Assembly: GCA_006384855.1 (NCBI GenBank)
Contig: VCJN01001114.1
Location: 1-64,000, forward strand
Source: Tetraselmis striata
Lineage: Eukaryota > Chlorophyta > Chlorodendrophyceae > Chlorodendrales > Chlorodendraceae
Direction of reading: 5' to 3'
Length of the DNA stretch: 64,000 bases
The notes under the pieces: generated by a model
Seen by the model: the letters and a program-made list of their open reading frames with translations, nothing else
What the model was told of the DNA's origin: nothing
Database searches by the model: none
Shown here: positions 21,082 to 34,900 of the stretch, piece after piece
Layout of the letters: each line of letters opens with the position of its first letter
Position numbering within the stretch: the stretch's first letter is position 1
Made by a program: the position numbers and the translations under genes

Positions 21082-23332
21082 CTAATGGTTCCTGCCTCCA
21101 CGGAAACGGCGCTCGTTGACCCTGGGCTGGTTGCCCCGCTGCCCTCCGCCGCCTCCCCCTGCGCCGCCGCCTCCGCCGCCGCGGCGCCGATTCTTCTTGC
21201 TCGTCACCTCCTCCCAGTCGTCCTCCCAGTCGTCCTCTGGCAGCATCTCGTCCGCTCCATAGAGCTCCGCGTTGAGCGTAAACGCCTCGGCGCGCGCCGC
21301 CTCGCGATATCCCGCCAGACGCTCACGCACCTTGGCGCACTCCGCCGCCAGGGCCTCCACCAGCGGCGGCAGCTCCGCCGTGTGACGCGCCCACTTACGC
21401 CCCGCCTCCAGGCTCTCCAGCACCGCCCCCAGCTGACGCCCCAGCTCCACGAGAGCCTCGCCGGCCTGGATGCACTCATGCTCCACCTCGGGGTTGCCTC
21501 CGCTGCGCGCTGTCGCCTGCTCGGCCTCCAGCTTCAACAGCAGCTTGTCCTTGCCGGACAGTGCCGGGCAGACAGCGGCGTGGTAGTACTCCTGGAAGGC
21601 CGCAAACGAGGCGTACGCGGTCTCGTGCGCCGGCGTCTCCAGGTGTCCTATGCGCGCCTCCTCCTCCTCCTCGGCAGCGGCGGTTGTGTCGCCGGCGCAC
21701 ACAGGGCACAGGCGCCAGTCCGCCATCGCCTCGCCTGCCAGGGTCCCCAGCGCCACGTCCACCCAGTCGAAGCGCGCCGCGTGGGTGCCGCTCCGCGCCT
21801 GCTCCAGCTGCTCCTCCAGCTCCGCGGAGTGCCGCTCCGCCTGCGCCCCAGCGGCACAGCGCATGCAGGTGAGCAGTTGCGCCAAATACTGAAACGACGT
21901 GCTGCTCGCATTGCGATTAGTGTTCAACACCCAAACCCGGACCTTTGATACCAACACCTGTGACTATCGTGACCGCTATCAGTGGTGTTATCATCAACAC
22001 TACTGCTTGCAGTGCATGCTGTTGCTACGGCACGGCCACAAGGGCGCCTCAAAGTTGCCACAAAGTTGCCAACCATACGCAGATTGAAGCGGAGTCTCCA
22101 GATGACTGTGAAAGAGCAGTGTCCCAACATCCCCCAGTTAATTTCATTTGCTTGTCATTTCTCTGCGAGAAAGTCGTGTCTGCTCCCATCAGCATTAAAT
22201 GCTTGAACCCATCATTAGCAGAAGTGACAATCTCAAACTCAGCAGTCTATTAGGATGCAAGTGCGGCAATTGAAAATAGAATAGAAATAGAAAATATCTT
22301 GAGAATTTGCCTTCTTGAAACAAATCTGACAGGTACCTCTTATTCTGATTGCAAATTGAGTTCGGATAGCACTAAGGACATTGATTGTGTACGGCCCATT
22401 CATTCAGGAAAGTTTATGTATATTGTATGAAGATAGATAGCAATACAGGATTGCGGAGCGATGCACAGCGATGAGGTTACGTTGACAATTACCACATACG
22501 CGTTTGTAGTACGATGAGTACAACGCGCGTACATATCGTCCTGGTATGGGTGGTACCAGAACTCGATGGTACCAGAACTCGACTTTAATTAGGTTAATTG
22601 TAAGCGCCGTGATATACTTGTACCCGTACCAGGAACGCTAATCAGCAAGTATACTGGCAGTGTAGACATGCGCTGAGGGATATCACGGCGCAATCCTTAG
22701 TACAGCGTCTAAACAGTCTGTTGTCATGGGACTTCAGCAACAATAATAATACAAAACGGACTTCAGGTAATTGCAAGCGATAATAGGGAGACGCTAGAAG
22801 GGTGGCAAAACACGGCAAGGCACGACCGCTTGAAATTTAGCAACCTACACGGTAGGTAATTTGACTCTCTCATCAAGTAAAGTTTCAGAATCCTAAATCA
22901 CCGTTTATTTCGGCAGGTGTCCTATTCATTCAAACCAAACAAGAGGACTGGATAGATGTTGGGAGGGTGAATTTGTCGAGGTCAGAGCAGGCGGGGTAGG
23001 CGTGGGAGAGAGGGGGGGGGGGTGCACCTCTCTTTGGGCGCTGCGCCGCTGGCAAAACGTGACAGCCAGCCGGCAGAAGGAGGGCGCCCACAGCCTGAGC
23101 CGCGTGCAGAGCGCCCTGCGCCGCTTGTACTGGCGGTAGCGGTCCTGCGTGACTCCAGCAGCGCACAGCCGTGCGTCAGAGTAACCCGCGTCCGGGGGGG
23201 GGGGGGGTTCCAACCCCTGGCCGTGATGTATACCAATATATCTATGGCAAACCTTGGTAAATTTCTCTCCTATCTTTCTCATGCACCTATATTTTCAAAC
23301 TCAACTATGCTTTGGGTGCGCTCCCCCCTCTC

Positions 23333-23366
<34 letters not shown>

Positions 23367-25945
23367 TTCGGGTCTCTCCCTGGGCATAACGACAGACAAC
23401 GCCTACAAAATAGAACGCAGGTACCCAAATGCAGAGGAATTGGGTATAGAACATGGAGATTGTAACACGTGTCGCGCCATGTTTTATGTCATGGGGGTCT
23501 GCGCAGCCAACGGAATGACGCGGGTATGCACGCATGCTGAAGCTCTATCTTCATGGGGATGGGTGTAGGTCAGGCCGTGACATAACCCAAACCATGGCGT
23601 CAGTTCAGTGGCGGCGGGATGTACTCCAGTCGTACCCCCGTCAGGGCGACAACACGCAGGCGGTATCCGCGGCAGGGTGCTCGTTCTGGCAAGGGCGGCG
23701 CACCTGGATGGCCACGGCCGCTGCTTCGCGCCGATCCTGCACGTCGTCCTGCTCGCCACCGAGCTTGCCCTGTGGCACCTGCGCCCGTCCGCCGCACCAC
23801 ACGTTAGTGGGGCCCAACATCCGATGAGCGCCGTCGCGGCAAAGCAGCATCCGCCGTCCGCCGGCAGGGCAAACCTCGGAGGACATCCTCCATGCGGTTG
23901 GCGCGTCCAGGCGGATGATGGGCTCCCCTGGCTGGTTCTGCCAGGCGGTGGGTGTCTGGCCGTAGTGGACGATGCGCGCGATGTACGCCTCCTGCATGGA
24001 GCAACGGGCAGGGCTCAGTGTGCTGAACGCAAGTGAGCAAGCGAGCAACGCCCCATTCCAAATATTTCTCAGGCTGCAGGAACTGAAGCCTACAGCGATA
24101 TTAGCGTCATCGCATAGATGGCACCGCTTCAAGCCTATGAAATCACGATTGGTAAGCATGATACTACTGTTCACATCATCGCCGATTCCATTTCACATTC
24201 ATGTCTATGGCCCCCTCTTCCCACAGTGTGTGCGCTCTTCCGGCCATGGCGGCGGTGTTCGGTGACAAAGCCACAGCAGGCAGGCGGCGGGGCGAGGCAA
24301 TGAGGGGGGCAGGGCACACCTGATCGCTCGGCTGCTTGCTCTTGGACCTTGTGGCATAGGCCGGCCAGCTGGCAAACTCGCGCACCCGGCCGTCCACCCC
24401 GCACTCCATGAGCTCACTGCCCAGGAGGCGCGTGACGCGCGTGAGCGCGGAGAGCAGGTTGCGGATGACCTTGGCCTCCAGCAGGCCGCGGATGCTGGCG
24501 ACGAGCTCGTTGCTGTCGTCCTCCTCCGCCACCATGCCAAGCATGCGGCGTTGGATGTACACCAGCATCTCCTCCAGCTTGCCCTTCGGCAGGCCCGGCG
24601 TTGGCGCGGAGGCCAGGCTGAGCATGAGGTTCGCTGCCAGCACGCCCAGCAGGATGACGCCCCGCATGCGCAGGTTGAGCTTGCGGGCGCCATCGATGCC
24701 CAGGCGCGCATCCATCGGCGGGAGGTCCGCGCTGCACGTCAGCCGCACTACCAGCTGCACCAAGTGGAGCAGCTGCCCCTCCACCGCCAGCTCCCCCCAT
24801 CGATGCAGCACCTGCCCGCATCAGTCAGCGACACAGCCCGGATCGTTCAGCCACATGTCAGGGGGCACGGAAACACCTACTGCGGCGCAGACCTCCCGGA
24901 GGGAAAATGCGTTTACAGAGAATGACCCTAGAACACCGGCCGAAAAGCCTCCCCGCCACTAGGCTACTGTGTCTGAAAAACATATCAAAGTACGTTGCCA
25001 ATATAAAACTACACATATCAGAAGAAGGTTTTGCGAGTTACCCTATGGAGATAAGGGGGGGAGGGGGGGGGGAGCTGGTCACTGAAGCGATGGTGGATCT
25101 GCCGCACCCGAAACTCGGAGGGGTCACTGAGGAGGCCGGCGCCCAGGTGGGTGTCCATCAGCATGCGAGGCAGGATGACAGGCGGCGAGTGCTTCTGCAG
25201 GCCATAGACGCCCTGCATGACAAAGGAGATGCAGAGCTCCAGCAGCTCCATGTAGCTCGCGGGTTGCAGCGAACCCAGGCGGTCTGGCAGGGAGCACCGG
25301 CGAGAAGCAGGCGTGCCACCCAATGTGCTCATTGTCAATCAAAATGTGGGATTGTCGACACAGCAAGCCAATGAAAGGCAACACTGTGAGGTAAAAGGAT
25401 GTGACGCACCGCTGGAGGCGTGGTGGCTGAGGTGGCACCGCTCCACAAAATGGAGGATGTACTGCACCCCGCGCTCCTTGGTTTCGTACCTCAGCTGCTC
25501 CGACGCATAAAACATCAGGCCGGCCAGGCCCATCTTGTATCCCATCACCACCAGCGGCGGCTTCATCTCCTGCCACACCCTTTGGAACCCATCCCTGTCT
25601 GCCGGAGTCATCCTGCAGCCCACGGAGGGCAGCGAGTGACAGCGTCAGCAGAGCAGTGGGGGCGAAGCAAGAGGCCGCTCCCCTGCCGGTTTTTATGGTC
25701 CGATGAAAACAGCGGAGGGGGGGGGGGGGGGGGGGGGGGGGTGCGGAGCGCCTGCACATTGCAGGGAGGCGCGGCATGCACCTGGGGTGGTGCCGGAGCC
25801 GGTTGCGCAGCAGCGTGCGGTGCTCCTTGTCCAGGAACCGCTGGCAGCTCACGTGCCAAAGCGTCATGGCAAAGTTGGGGTCCAGGAGCCGCTCACACCA
25901 GCTTGTCCCTTTGCAGATCTCGGCGGCCACGGTGGGCAGCAAATG
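21082..25945 (-). other. Helicase gene exons 34-40: C-terminal region
   Basis: Exons: 25782-25945, 25410-25612, 25108-25283, 24320-24811, 23704-23991, 23028-23144 and 21082-21888. Phases 2, 1, 0, 0, 0, 0 join correctly. The last exon carries WRLCPVCAGD (a lone CxxC), a long Ala/Glu-rich helix, and an Arg/Gly tail (KKNRRRGGGG...RRFRGGRNH) that resembles an RGG-type RNA-binding tail. The exon 33/34 join is the least certain of the gene; its intron would be 656 bp. Long G and C tracts lie in the introns. Confidence 0.7.
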
Positions 25946-28900
25946 CTGCAGGCATTGCAGCACAGCAATTGGTAAGGAGGGAAGGGGGGGCGAGGTCAGA
26001 CATTGTATCTCAAGATGGCTACGGGCATGTTTAAACGACAGTGCAAGATCCCCCCCCCCCCCCCCCCCCCTCTCCTTCATACATAAACACCCACGAAGTA
26101 CATATCGAGCTCTGTATTCCAGCTTCAGCTCCAAACGGAGCTGTCCCCTGTCACAAGATACATCGCCTTTTCGACACCGTACGAATGTCAGCTCGCGTGT
26201 AGATGTTCAGCCACATCTGCGCACTCATAAGGCATTCCCAAAATCGATCCGTAGAAGTCTTTGGATGATGACGTACATACCTATTCTGCATCAGCAGAGT
26301 TGCGATCAACCGATTACCGCGTACTCGTGCCGAATTTCTTTACTTGGGTACTCGGGTACATCACGGCACTACGACGCGCAACTTTGGGTAGTAGTCGAAT
26401 GCATTGCAGACATATACAGCATGCATTTGTCTAGGTTAGAATTAAATGTAGAATATATTTCTGTAGAGTAAGTATATTTCTATAAATAGCAGGGCTCAAA
26501 CAGACGAGCCGCTGGGAATTGGGGTAAAATAGTTTGGGAACAACAATCGTCGGCAAGTGTTGAGAGGCAGCGGCGGCTGCCTGCGGGATGGCGCCGCGGA
26601 CCTTGATGTTGACGGTGCTGAACGTGCGCTGCGAGTAGGCGAGCAGGGTGGACACGCGGTGGCCCATGGTCTCCACAAACAGCGGCGGGTAGAGCGCCAC
26701 CAGCAGCTCCTTCACCACCTCTTTGCGTGCATCAGCCAACGAGGAGCGCACCCACTGCGCAGCCTGGCAGCAGACAAGAGACGTCGTGAGTTTTAGCTGG
26801 TGGCGGAGGAGCGGAGACAGCGCGAGGCGGGGCAGAGGGGCAATGCGGGGGCCGCAGTGGCCACTCACCGAACCCAGCAGGTTGACGACGGAGGAGGCAG
26901 TGGAGACGGCCAACGACGCCTGCAGAAGCGCGTTGATCTGGCGGTCGTGCAGCGCAGTCAGCTGGCCGGTGTCCGCGGGGACGGCGAAGCACTCCTGGCT
27001 GCGCAGCTCACAGCGTGCGAGGCGGAGGTTGACGCGCGCCAGCTGCAGCAGCGCCTGCACCGTGCTGCTGCCCAGCTCGGACGCGAGCGCAGAGCGCGCG
27101 GCGCTGCTGGCCACCGACACGAGCATCTCAGGGGGCGAGGCAGGGATGAGCCCTTCTCTGCCTTCTTGGCGCCCGTCCTTTCCCGCCTCCGCCCCTTGCT
27201 GCTGCTTGGCCTGCGCATGATGCCGCATGGCTCGGCTCATGTTGACATTGTCACGGCGGTAGTGAATCCGGGCGGCGGCGCCCCCGGTGGAGGCCAGCCC
27301 GTGCACGTTGAAGAACTTCTCCGCCTGGGCTAAAGCCTGCGCAGCAGCCATCAGAGGCGCGTCAGTGCACCGCCACTCCTCAAATGACTCAGCCAATGAC
27401 TCGCATGCTGCGGGCAGGCAAGCGTGCAAGCTGAGCACCCAAGCCTCCGTCCGTACCGCACTGTCGTCCTTCTTCCTGCTGCGCAACTTGCCGAGCAGGC
27501 AGCGAAGGAGCATGTTCAGCTTGGGGGCCAGCGCCAGGATCTTCTGCAGGGTCACGCTGCAGCCCGGCACATCCGGATCCAGGTCCGTCGCGCCGACGTC
27601 GGCCGCAGCCGCCACGCTCGCCGCCTGCAGCAGCGCATACACCTGCCCGATCCAGTCGCCGCCCGCGCTGTACTGCGCCTCCGCGTCCGCCAGCAGCTTG
27701 AGCTGCCTCTCCATCTGCGGGGACGCGGCCGGCAGCAGCGCCGGCTGCTTGGACCTCGCCATCACCGCGGCGTTGGCGCCCCGGAAGTCCGCCTTGCACT
27801 CGCCGCAGCTCTCCAGGCCGTGCTCCAAGCAGAAGGCCAGGCCGCCGTCCAGCGCGGCGCGGCGCGCCTCGTCCACGTCGTAAACCGACGCACCAAGATC
27901 CAGGGTGCGTCGCGCCTCTTGCTGCACAGCGGCGGTCTGGTGGCTCGGCGTGCTGGAGGCGGCGCTGAGTTGTGCCACCGCTAGCAGCGCAGCTCCTCTC
28001 TCCGGGCACTTACGCCCCTCCCACAAGGACAGGGCCTCCTTTGCAGCCTCCATGGTGCCAATCTGCGTCGCAGGCAAAAGATAAAACTAAGTGTTTAAAA
28101 AACCTGACCGCCCCCTCTTTCCTCTCTCCTCCCGTGTCCCTTCCGAGTTCTGCGCCAGCGAGCTGAGCACCTGGAGCAGGTACCCATGCAGCCGGTCCCT
28201 CATCATGCCGGGCGCCGCGCTCTTCATGGACTTCTTCAGCCGCACCGCCGCCGCGCGGTAGTCGCCTCGCCGGGCAAGCAGCTCCGCCGCCTCCAGCGGG
28301 TTCTCCATAACCTGGGCAAAATGGGACAAGCAGCCATCAGCGGCATCGACGGCGCCGCCGCACGGCAACATGGAAGGCCACAGGGCTGAGCAGCACAATC
28401 AGTGCCGCTCCGCGGCAGGAGTTGGTTGTGTGGTACAGGCACGCGCCGCACCTGCGACAGCTCCTCCCAGTAACCAAATCGGCGCAGCCAGTCCTCCCGC
28501 TCCTTCTGGCCCGGGATGAGGCGGGACGCCTCCAGCGCCGCATCGCGCTTCCCGCGCTGGTGCAGGTTGAGCAGCAGCACCTGCATGGCCTTCTCTGCCT
28601 GCTGCGGCAGCCGCTCGCGCAGCTCGGGGTAGCGCTTCAGCATGTCGACCGCGGCGGCGTACTCCTGCCGTGGCACATGCCCATGCGGCGGCGGTGAGTC
28701 CCATTCACGACGTGGGAGAGGGCAGCAGAGGCAGCGTAGCAATGGAGGGCGCCGGGGGAGGGGGGGGGGGGGGGGGGTGGTCGCCACCTTGCAGTTGTAC
28801 AGCTGGAGGAACGCCTCGCCGCGCCACCTGGAGGCCATCTCCGCCTGCCCCTCCGCGTGTGCCTTGTCCGCCGCCGCCGCCGCGCACTCCGCGGCCTTCT

Positions 28901-31900
28901 GGGCCATTCCCAGGCGCATCAGAATGCGGCAGGCGGACGCGTGCATGCCCAGCGCCATCATGATCTGGCTGGCCATGCCGCCCTCCCCAGCGCGGGAGAA
29001 CGACTGCGCGGCCAGCTTGAGCCACTTCTGCCTCTCGCGGCGGTCCACTGGCTGTGGGGCCTTGGAGGCCTGGAAAGCCAGCGGTAGGAAGACATACCCG
29101 GCAGTCAGCAAGCGACATATACAAGTGACAAGGTCGCACCCCGAGCCGGCACGGGGGCAGCGGGAGATGGGCACATTTCCATGCTATGTTGATCACTATG
29201 ATTGGGTGAGGCCGAAAGCGGAAGGAAGGGGAGTTGGGGGGGGGGGGGGGGAGCAATGCGAGAGCCGGGTGGGCGCACATTGGATGCGGCCGTGACAAAG
29301 TGGCAAGCGGCGGTATAGAGCGCCTCCTTGGTGACCTTAGCAGCGGAGGGGTCAACCCCCATGGTGCTGTGCGCGTGCTGCATCATCGCCATGGCCTTGG
29401 ACATGAGCGCCCGCACCGGGTCACCCGCGGTGGTGTAGCTCTTGCTGGCCAGGTCGTACAGGCTGTTGTCAAACAGGTTCTCCGCACGCTTGAGCCACTC
29501 CTCCGCGCTGCTGTTTGCCTTTGTGAGCCCAAACACTGCGGCGTCCGCGCCGTCCTGCAAGCAAAGCGAGCACGCCAGTACGGGTGCCGACGCACCTTTA
29601 ATAACCCTTATTGTAATAAGCCTGAAATCGGGCTCGCATGCAAATTAGTATAAGAACATTCGCTATTGTTCCGGTATTATAGTCTCGCCTACATTTGACC
29701 TCAGACAGGCAGGGCAGGCTCTCATTTGCAGTGTTCTGTTCGCACTTTTGGCACCCGTGGGCTCACAAGGGACGAACAACTCGCGGCAATGCAGCGGCAA
29801 TGCCAGCAACCACACACTCGCTGCAGAACGGATGGGCGCATCGAACAGCGCAGGGTGAAGGAGCGCACCACCAGCAGAGACTCTCGCACATCCCGCGCAA
29901 GCCCGCATCGGCGCAGGTAGTGGTAGAACGGCGCGCGCTTGCGAGGGTTCTGATCGAAGATGACCACGTTATTCTTCGCACGCGTGATGGCGGTGTACAG
30001 GTGCTTCAGCTCCTCGCAGAGGAGCACGTGCTTGCTTTCCTCAAACTGCAGCGTGCGCAGCGCCCCCTGCGGGAGGCTCGGGTCCTCCGGAACCTCCTTC
30101 AGCGTCTTCCCGCTGGGGAGCTTCTGCGGGGCTGCCTCGTCATTCTGAGAACGGACTACAAATGTCAGACAGCGCGCAGCAGGGAAGGACTGTCGACAAG
30201 GACGTAAACAATACTACAGGTACTGAAACAACTACAAGTATCGTTACTATAGCCTCAAGTAGGGCTTGCATGCAGCATATAAGAACATTCGCTATACTCC
30301 AGCCTAAGTTTCGTCTGCATTTGGCCGGCAGGCAGGGCGGGTTTCGTGTTTGCGGTGTTCTTATCACCGCAGCGGCACCTGTAGACTGTATCATATATGG
30401 TTCAACTGAGGGCTCGGGTGGGAAGACACATTATACAACAAAACAAGCCAGAAACATACAAGCAACATGAGCCAAGCGGAGTGATTGCGGGCGAGGCTGG
30501 GGTGCGCTGGCGGGGGAGTCGGAGGGCACCTCAATTTCCTCGATGAAGCTCGTGAGTACGCGCCACTCGCTCTCCGCCGGGCTGTCATGGAAGAAGTCCA
30601 CCAGGAACACGTCATCGAATTCCAGCCCCTTGGACTGGCTCACCGTCATGATGATCGCGCGGCTCTCCTGCAGCTCCCAGGGCAGCGCCCGGATGCTGTC
30701 CATGTTGCGCACCAGGATGACCTGGTGCGCGCCAAACTCAACCTGCGCAGCACAAGCAAGGGCTGTGCTCAGTGCAGGCACGCCCGCCGCGCTGAGCTGG
30801 GAGGCGAATGCGCCCTCTCAGTCAAGGGTTTCCCAGGGCGATATGCCTGGCGCAACCCCGCCGCCGACTGGTGGTGCGGAGCAGCGTTCACCTGCGACGT
30901 GTTACGGTCGCTCCCGGAAAGCAAGATGGAGATGTCATCCACGGACAGCGAGGACAGCAGCAGCGGGGCCGGCCCATTGAAGAACGCGCGCTCGCGGTCC
31001 AGGTTATCGATGTGTCGTGGGAAGTAGTGCTTCAGCAGGTCAACGATGCTGCTGGCCACGTCGATGATGCCGCTGTGTGTGCGGTAGTTCGTCTGTGAAT
31101 GGAGGGGGTGTAGACACACAGCAGACGGTTGGACTCAACATGACCATACGCCGGGTGAGATCAATAGACACGCTTGGGTGCATTGGTGGGGTGAGCGGAA
31201 TCGGGCGCAGCGCTGCAAGCGAGGTGCCACCTTCAAATGCTCAATGGTCGGGACGCCAACGCGGTCAAAGTGGCCCTTCCCGCCCCTCTCCAGCTGCCTC
31301 TGCTCCTGCGCCTCCTCGTAGAGCAGCGTGCGGATGTCGGTGAAGCGGAACCCGATGCCGCGCGCAATGGTCTGACACGTGTCGCCGCAGTAGAAGAGGC
31401 TGCGCATCAGCACCGGCGTCAGAGACCACTCGCCCAGGGCCAACAGTGCCATTCCTACTTCCCCATGCCTTGCGCACGACGCGGGGCAAACACCGCTGCC
31501 TCCTCCCACCTGTTGGGGTCGATCACGCAGCGCATGTCGAGCAGCAGCTCCGCTTGGGTAAAGTCCTGAACCTCGTCCCTGTACAGGCTGTGAATCACCG
31601 GACCCTTGTAGCCCTAAGGAAGCAATGGCAGCAACAGCCAACAGTGAGCGGATATTATGCCCTGGTCCAACAGGAACCTGCCCTTGCGGTGAGGCTTATG
31701 GAGTCAACCCAACGTCTGTATGTGAGGAGAAGGGGGGAGGGGGGAGGGGATCACCCCTGTGAGGATGGAGCGGAAGACGTGCGCAATGAGGTCCATGTTG
31801 TCAAAGAGGCCATTTTGGTTTCGGAACACTTCGTAGCGCTCGAAGATGGGGTAGACCTTGCGCCGCTCGTCGTCGCTAAAGTTCGGGGCGCGCTTTGCGC

Positions 31901-34900
31901 CGATGGACAGGTAGTCCTCGAGGGACAGGTGCTTCTTGGGCGACCGCAGAGCCTCTGACGAGCCCTGCAAGTGACAGCGCCACCGCCCTGTCCGTTAGAT
32001 TGCCCCCAGCCATGGGCGCCTACCCGGTACGGTAGACATGAGCTGCGCCGCGTTGGAGGATACACACGGCGGCAGGTGGCACGTGCCTTGATGTACGACA
32101 TGATCTCCTGGTAGATGAGGGCCGGCTTCATCTCCTTGTCCTCCCGGTCCCGGGTGATCCTTTTCCACATCACGTTGGTGAAGTACTGGTAGGTGACCTC
32201 TTGCTTCCCGCGTTTGGCAGATTCTGCGGTCCGGGGACATCAGGTGTGTCACAGGGAGCCCAGGATTCTATCCGCAGGTGCATTCTCGCATCACCGGCCG
32301 GACGCAGCGAGGGAAATGAATCATCCATGCAGGTCCGGGGCATCTTAAAGCTGTGAAGCCAGACCGCGCGCGCACCGGTTGGCGCATTCTGCACGCTTGA
32401 CATCAAGGACGCCGTCTCATCAAAGTCGTCGTCTGCAAAGATGTCGTCATCATTGAGGCCGTAATCCAGCGCGATGGCAAGAGTGGTGCCGTCATTATCC
32501 AGGTCGTCAATGCTTGAGATGATTGTGCCGTTCTCTCGCCGCGCAAAGAACGGCTGCCGTGCCAAAAAGAGGGGGGGCAGTTAAATCAAGGCTCTGGGGT
32601 ACAACAAGGCGCAATGGCAGGAGGAAGCACGGACATGCAGTTCCCTTCTCTGCACAAAGTTCAGACGCTCACCGTGGTAAGTGTTCCATCCAACATCTGC
32701 GTGAACAGCTTTGTGGTGAGGAAGAGCGGATACGCTGCATCCGGGATCTGGTTCAGTGTCGCGTACTCTCCGTTTGCAGCCTCCAGGCATTCTGCCAGCT
32801 CGAGAGGGCTTGACGCAAGGGCGGCCGTCTACATCCGAGGCACAGAGGATGGGGGAGATGGGGGGGGGGGGGGGGGGGGGGCTCGATGTCAGTTGCGACA
32901 TAGATGCCAGGCTGGCATCTATTCTCCCCAGCGCCATCATCTCCAGGTTTATTGGTTTTGCAGAGGATTTGGGAAGCGTGGGGCGGGGGGGGGGGGGGGG
33001 GGGGTCCCGGCGCAAAGAATACCTGCAACTTGCGGAATGCACGTGCAACTTGCTCCTTTAGAGTCGCGGAGGCTGTCAAGAAGACCTGGCGCAAGTGAAG
33101 CCGTTCCAGGGTATGAGATGCCGGAGTTGTTGGTTGGCCGAAAGTGTGAACGTTGTCAGTTGGATAAGCGGCGGCAGGAGCATGCGGGGTCAGTTTGAAG
33201 GAGGTAACAGGAAACTATGCCGCAATGGCTTCGGATGGCAACGCGCGGGACGTGTATCTCGACGGATCACCTGACGGTATGGCTTGTCAATGCCCATGCC
33301 ATGATGCGCCATCCAGTGGCCCCAGATGCGGTAAACGGCGCAGGTGGTCTTGCCGGTGCCGGATCGCCCCAGTAGCAGGACCGAGCACGGAGGATTGGGA
33401 ACCATCTCGATAATCTCCTGCTCCTTGGGGGACAGCCGGAAGGGGAAGTCCACCTCCCCATCGTCCATCCCCTGCAGGCGGGGTAGTGCTTTTGTTTGTG
33501 GTGTTTCTACCTGGTCTAACGTGCCGCAGGCGCAGGGAATGGAGGGCAGGGAGGTGGGAAGACTGGCGGGAACGTGGCAAGGCAGCTGCCTGCGCGGTGT
33601 GCTCACCTGAAGGATGGTCTTGAGCAGCGTCTGACTAACGGAATAAAACTTGAGAAGGGTGTATGAGTCCTGCTTGGCAGAGGCCGCGGGCGTGTGCTCC
33701 ACCACAGCTGCGGCTTCCTCCTCCTCCTCCTCCTCCTCCTTGTCCTCCTTTGCCCCTCCATCTTCCTTGCCTTGCTCATGGTAGATGCGCGGTAGGCGCT
33801 GCGTGTCATGCGGGTTCAGGGACTTTGGCTTCACTTTGTCAAGCTCCAGCTTCACCTACGCACCATCAAGATCAGAGATGGCAAATCTCAGACACTGCGT
33901 GGGCAGAGACCCGCGACCTCGATATCTCGCGAGCCTCAGGGGTTTCAAGCTTCCCGGCGCCTGGGATTGGGACCGGGCGAAGGGCATGGGGCTCATGCAC
34001 CATGTGCTTGCTGCATACCTTGAGGTTGATGTTCTGAGAGCGGCGGTGAGAGGCCTCGATATCCTGCACTCGTGACTCGTAGCGGTCATGATCAAGGGTG
34101 ATGACCCACAGGCGTAAATTCTCACGCCAAACCTTCAGCCGCTCGCTGTAGTCCACCGCAATCTGAACAACATGAGACACGCGTTAGAGTAGTTCACTTG
34201 GAACACACCGTTCCCAGAATTTCATTGCGCATGCACTGCTTAAGGTCAAAACACAGGGGGGGCAAGTGCCTCGAAGACAATACGGCCGCTCTTGGAAAAT
34301 TTCGTCCGCCAGAGCTCCAGATTAAGCGCCTTGTCAACCTTGAGGCAGACGGTGTTGCCGTCTTGTTGCCACAGCCCCTCCCCAATGCGCAGGAGGCGGC
34401 GCAGGACGTGGGTACGGTACGGCTCATCCATCTGCGCCCACTCTTGGCGCGCCTCCCGTGTAATAGCGAACTCCCATGGCGACTCCTCCGACACCCGTTG
34501 CAGCAGGGTCTCGATGGAGGTTGATTCCGGTGCCGCCTCCTGCTCGCCGGCATCCGTCGCCTCCTCCAGTTTATCGTCCTCTGGCATCTCCAAGGTGCCC
34601 GCGAGCGGATAGACCACCGCTGACATTGCATTTTCGATGACGTTGGAGAGGTTGACCCTTGAAGCCTGCTCCACCGGCTGTCTGGACTCTCGCTGCAAAC
34701 AAGCAACAGGTGAATGTTGGTATAAATCAGAGCGCGACGGGGCACTGTACGTAGGGACTATTGCGCTTTAAGCGGCCAGTAGCAGCAACATACCATTGGC
34801 GTACAGTCTCTGCGGGATGCAGGCAGGGAGGCAGGCGCACCTTTACTTTCTGCGGAGTGGCACTATTGAGGACTGCGTCCGGATCGATGCGTAACACCTC

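Noticed and set aside
21124-21948. A 324-residue plus-strand open frame
   Set aside because: It is the antisense shadow of the last helicase exon. It is Arg/Leu/Pro-rich, without any motif.
26431-26602. End of one gene at the stop near 26431 and a separate gene downstream
   Set aside because: Reading on to the stop ignores a phase-0 donor (AAG|GTCCGC at 26602) that joins exon 34 in frame, and no TGTAA signal follows 26431. The split remains possible but is less likely.
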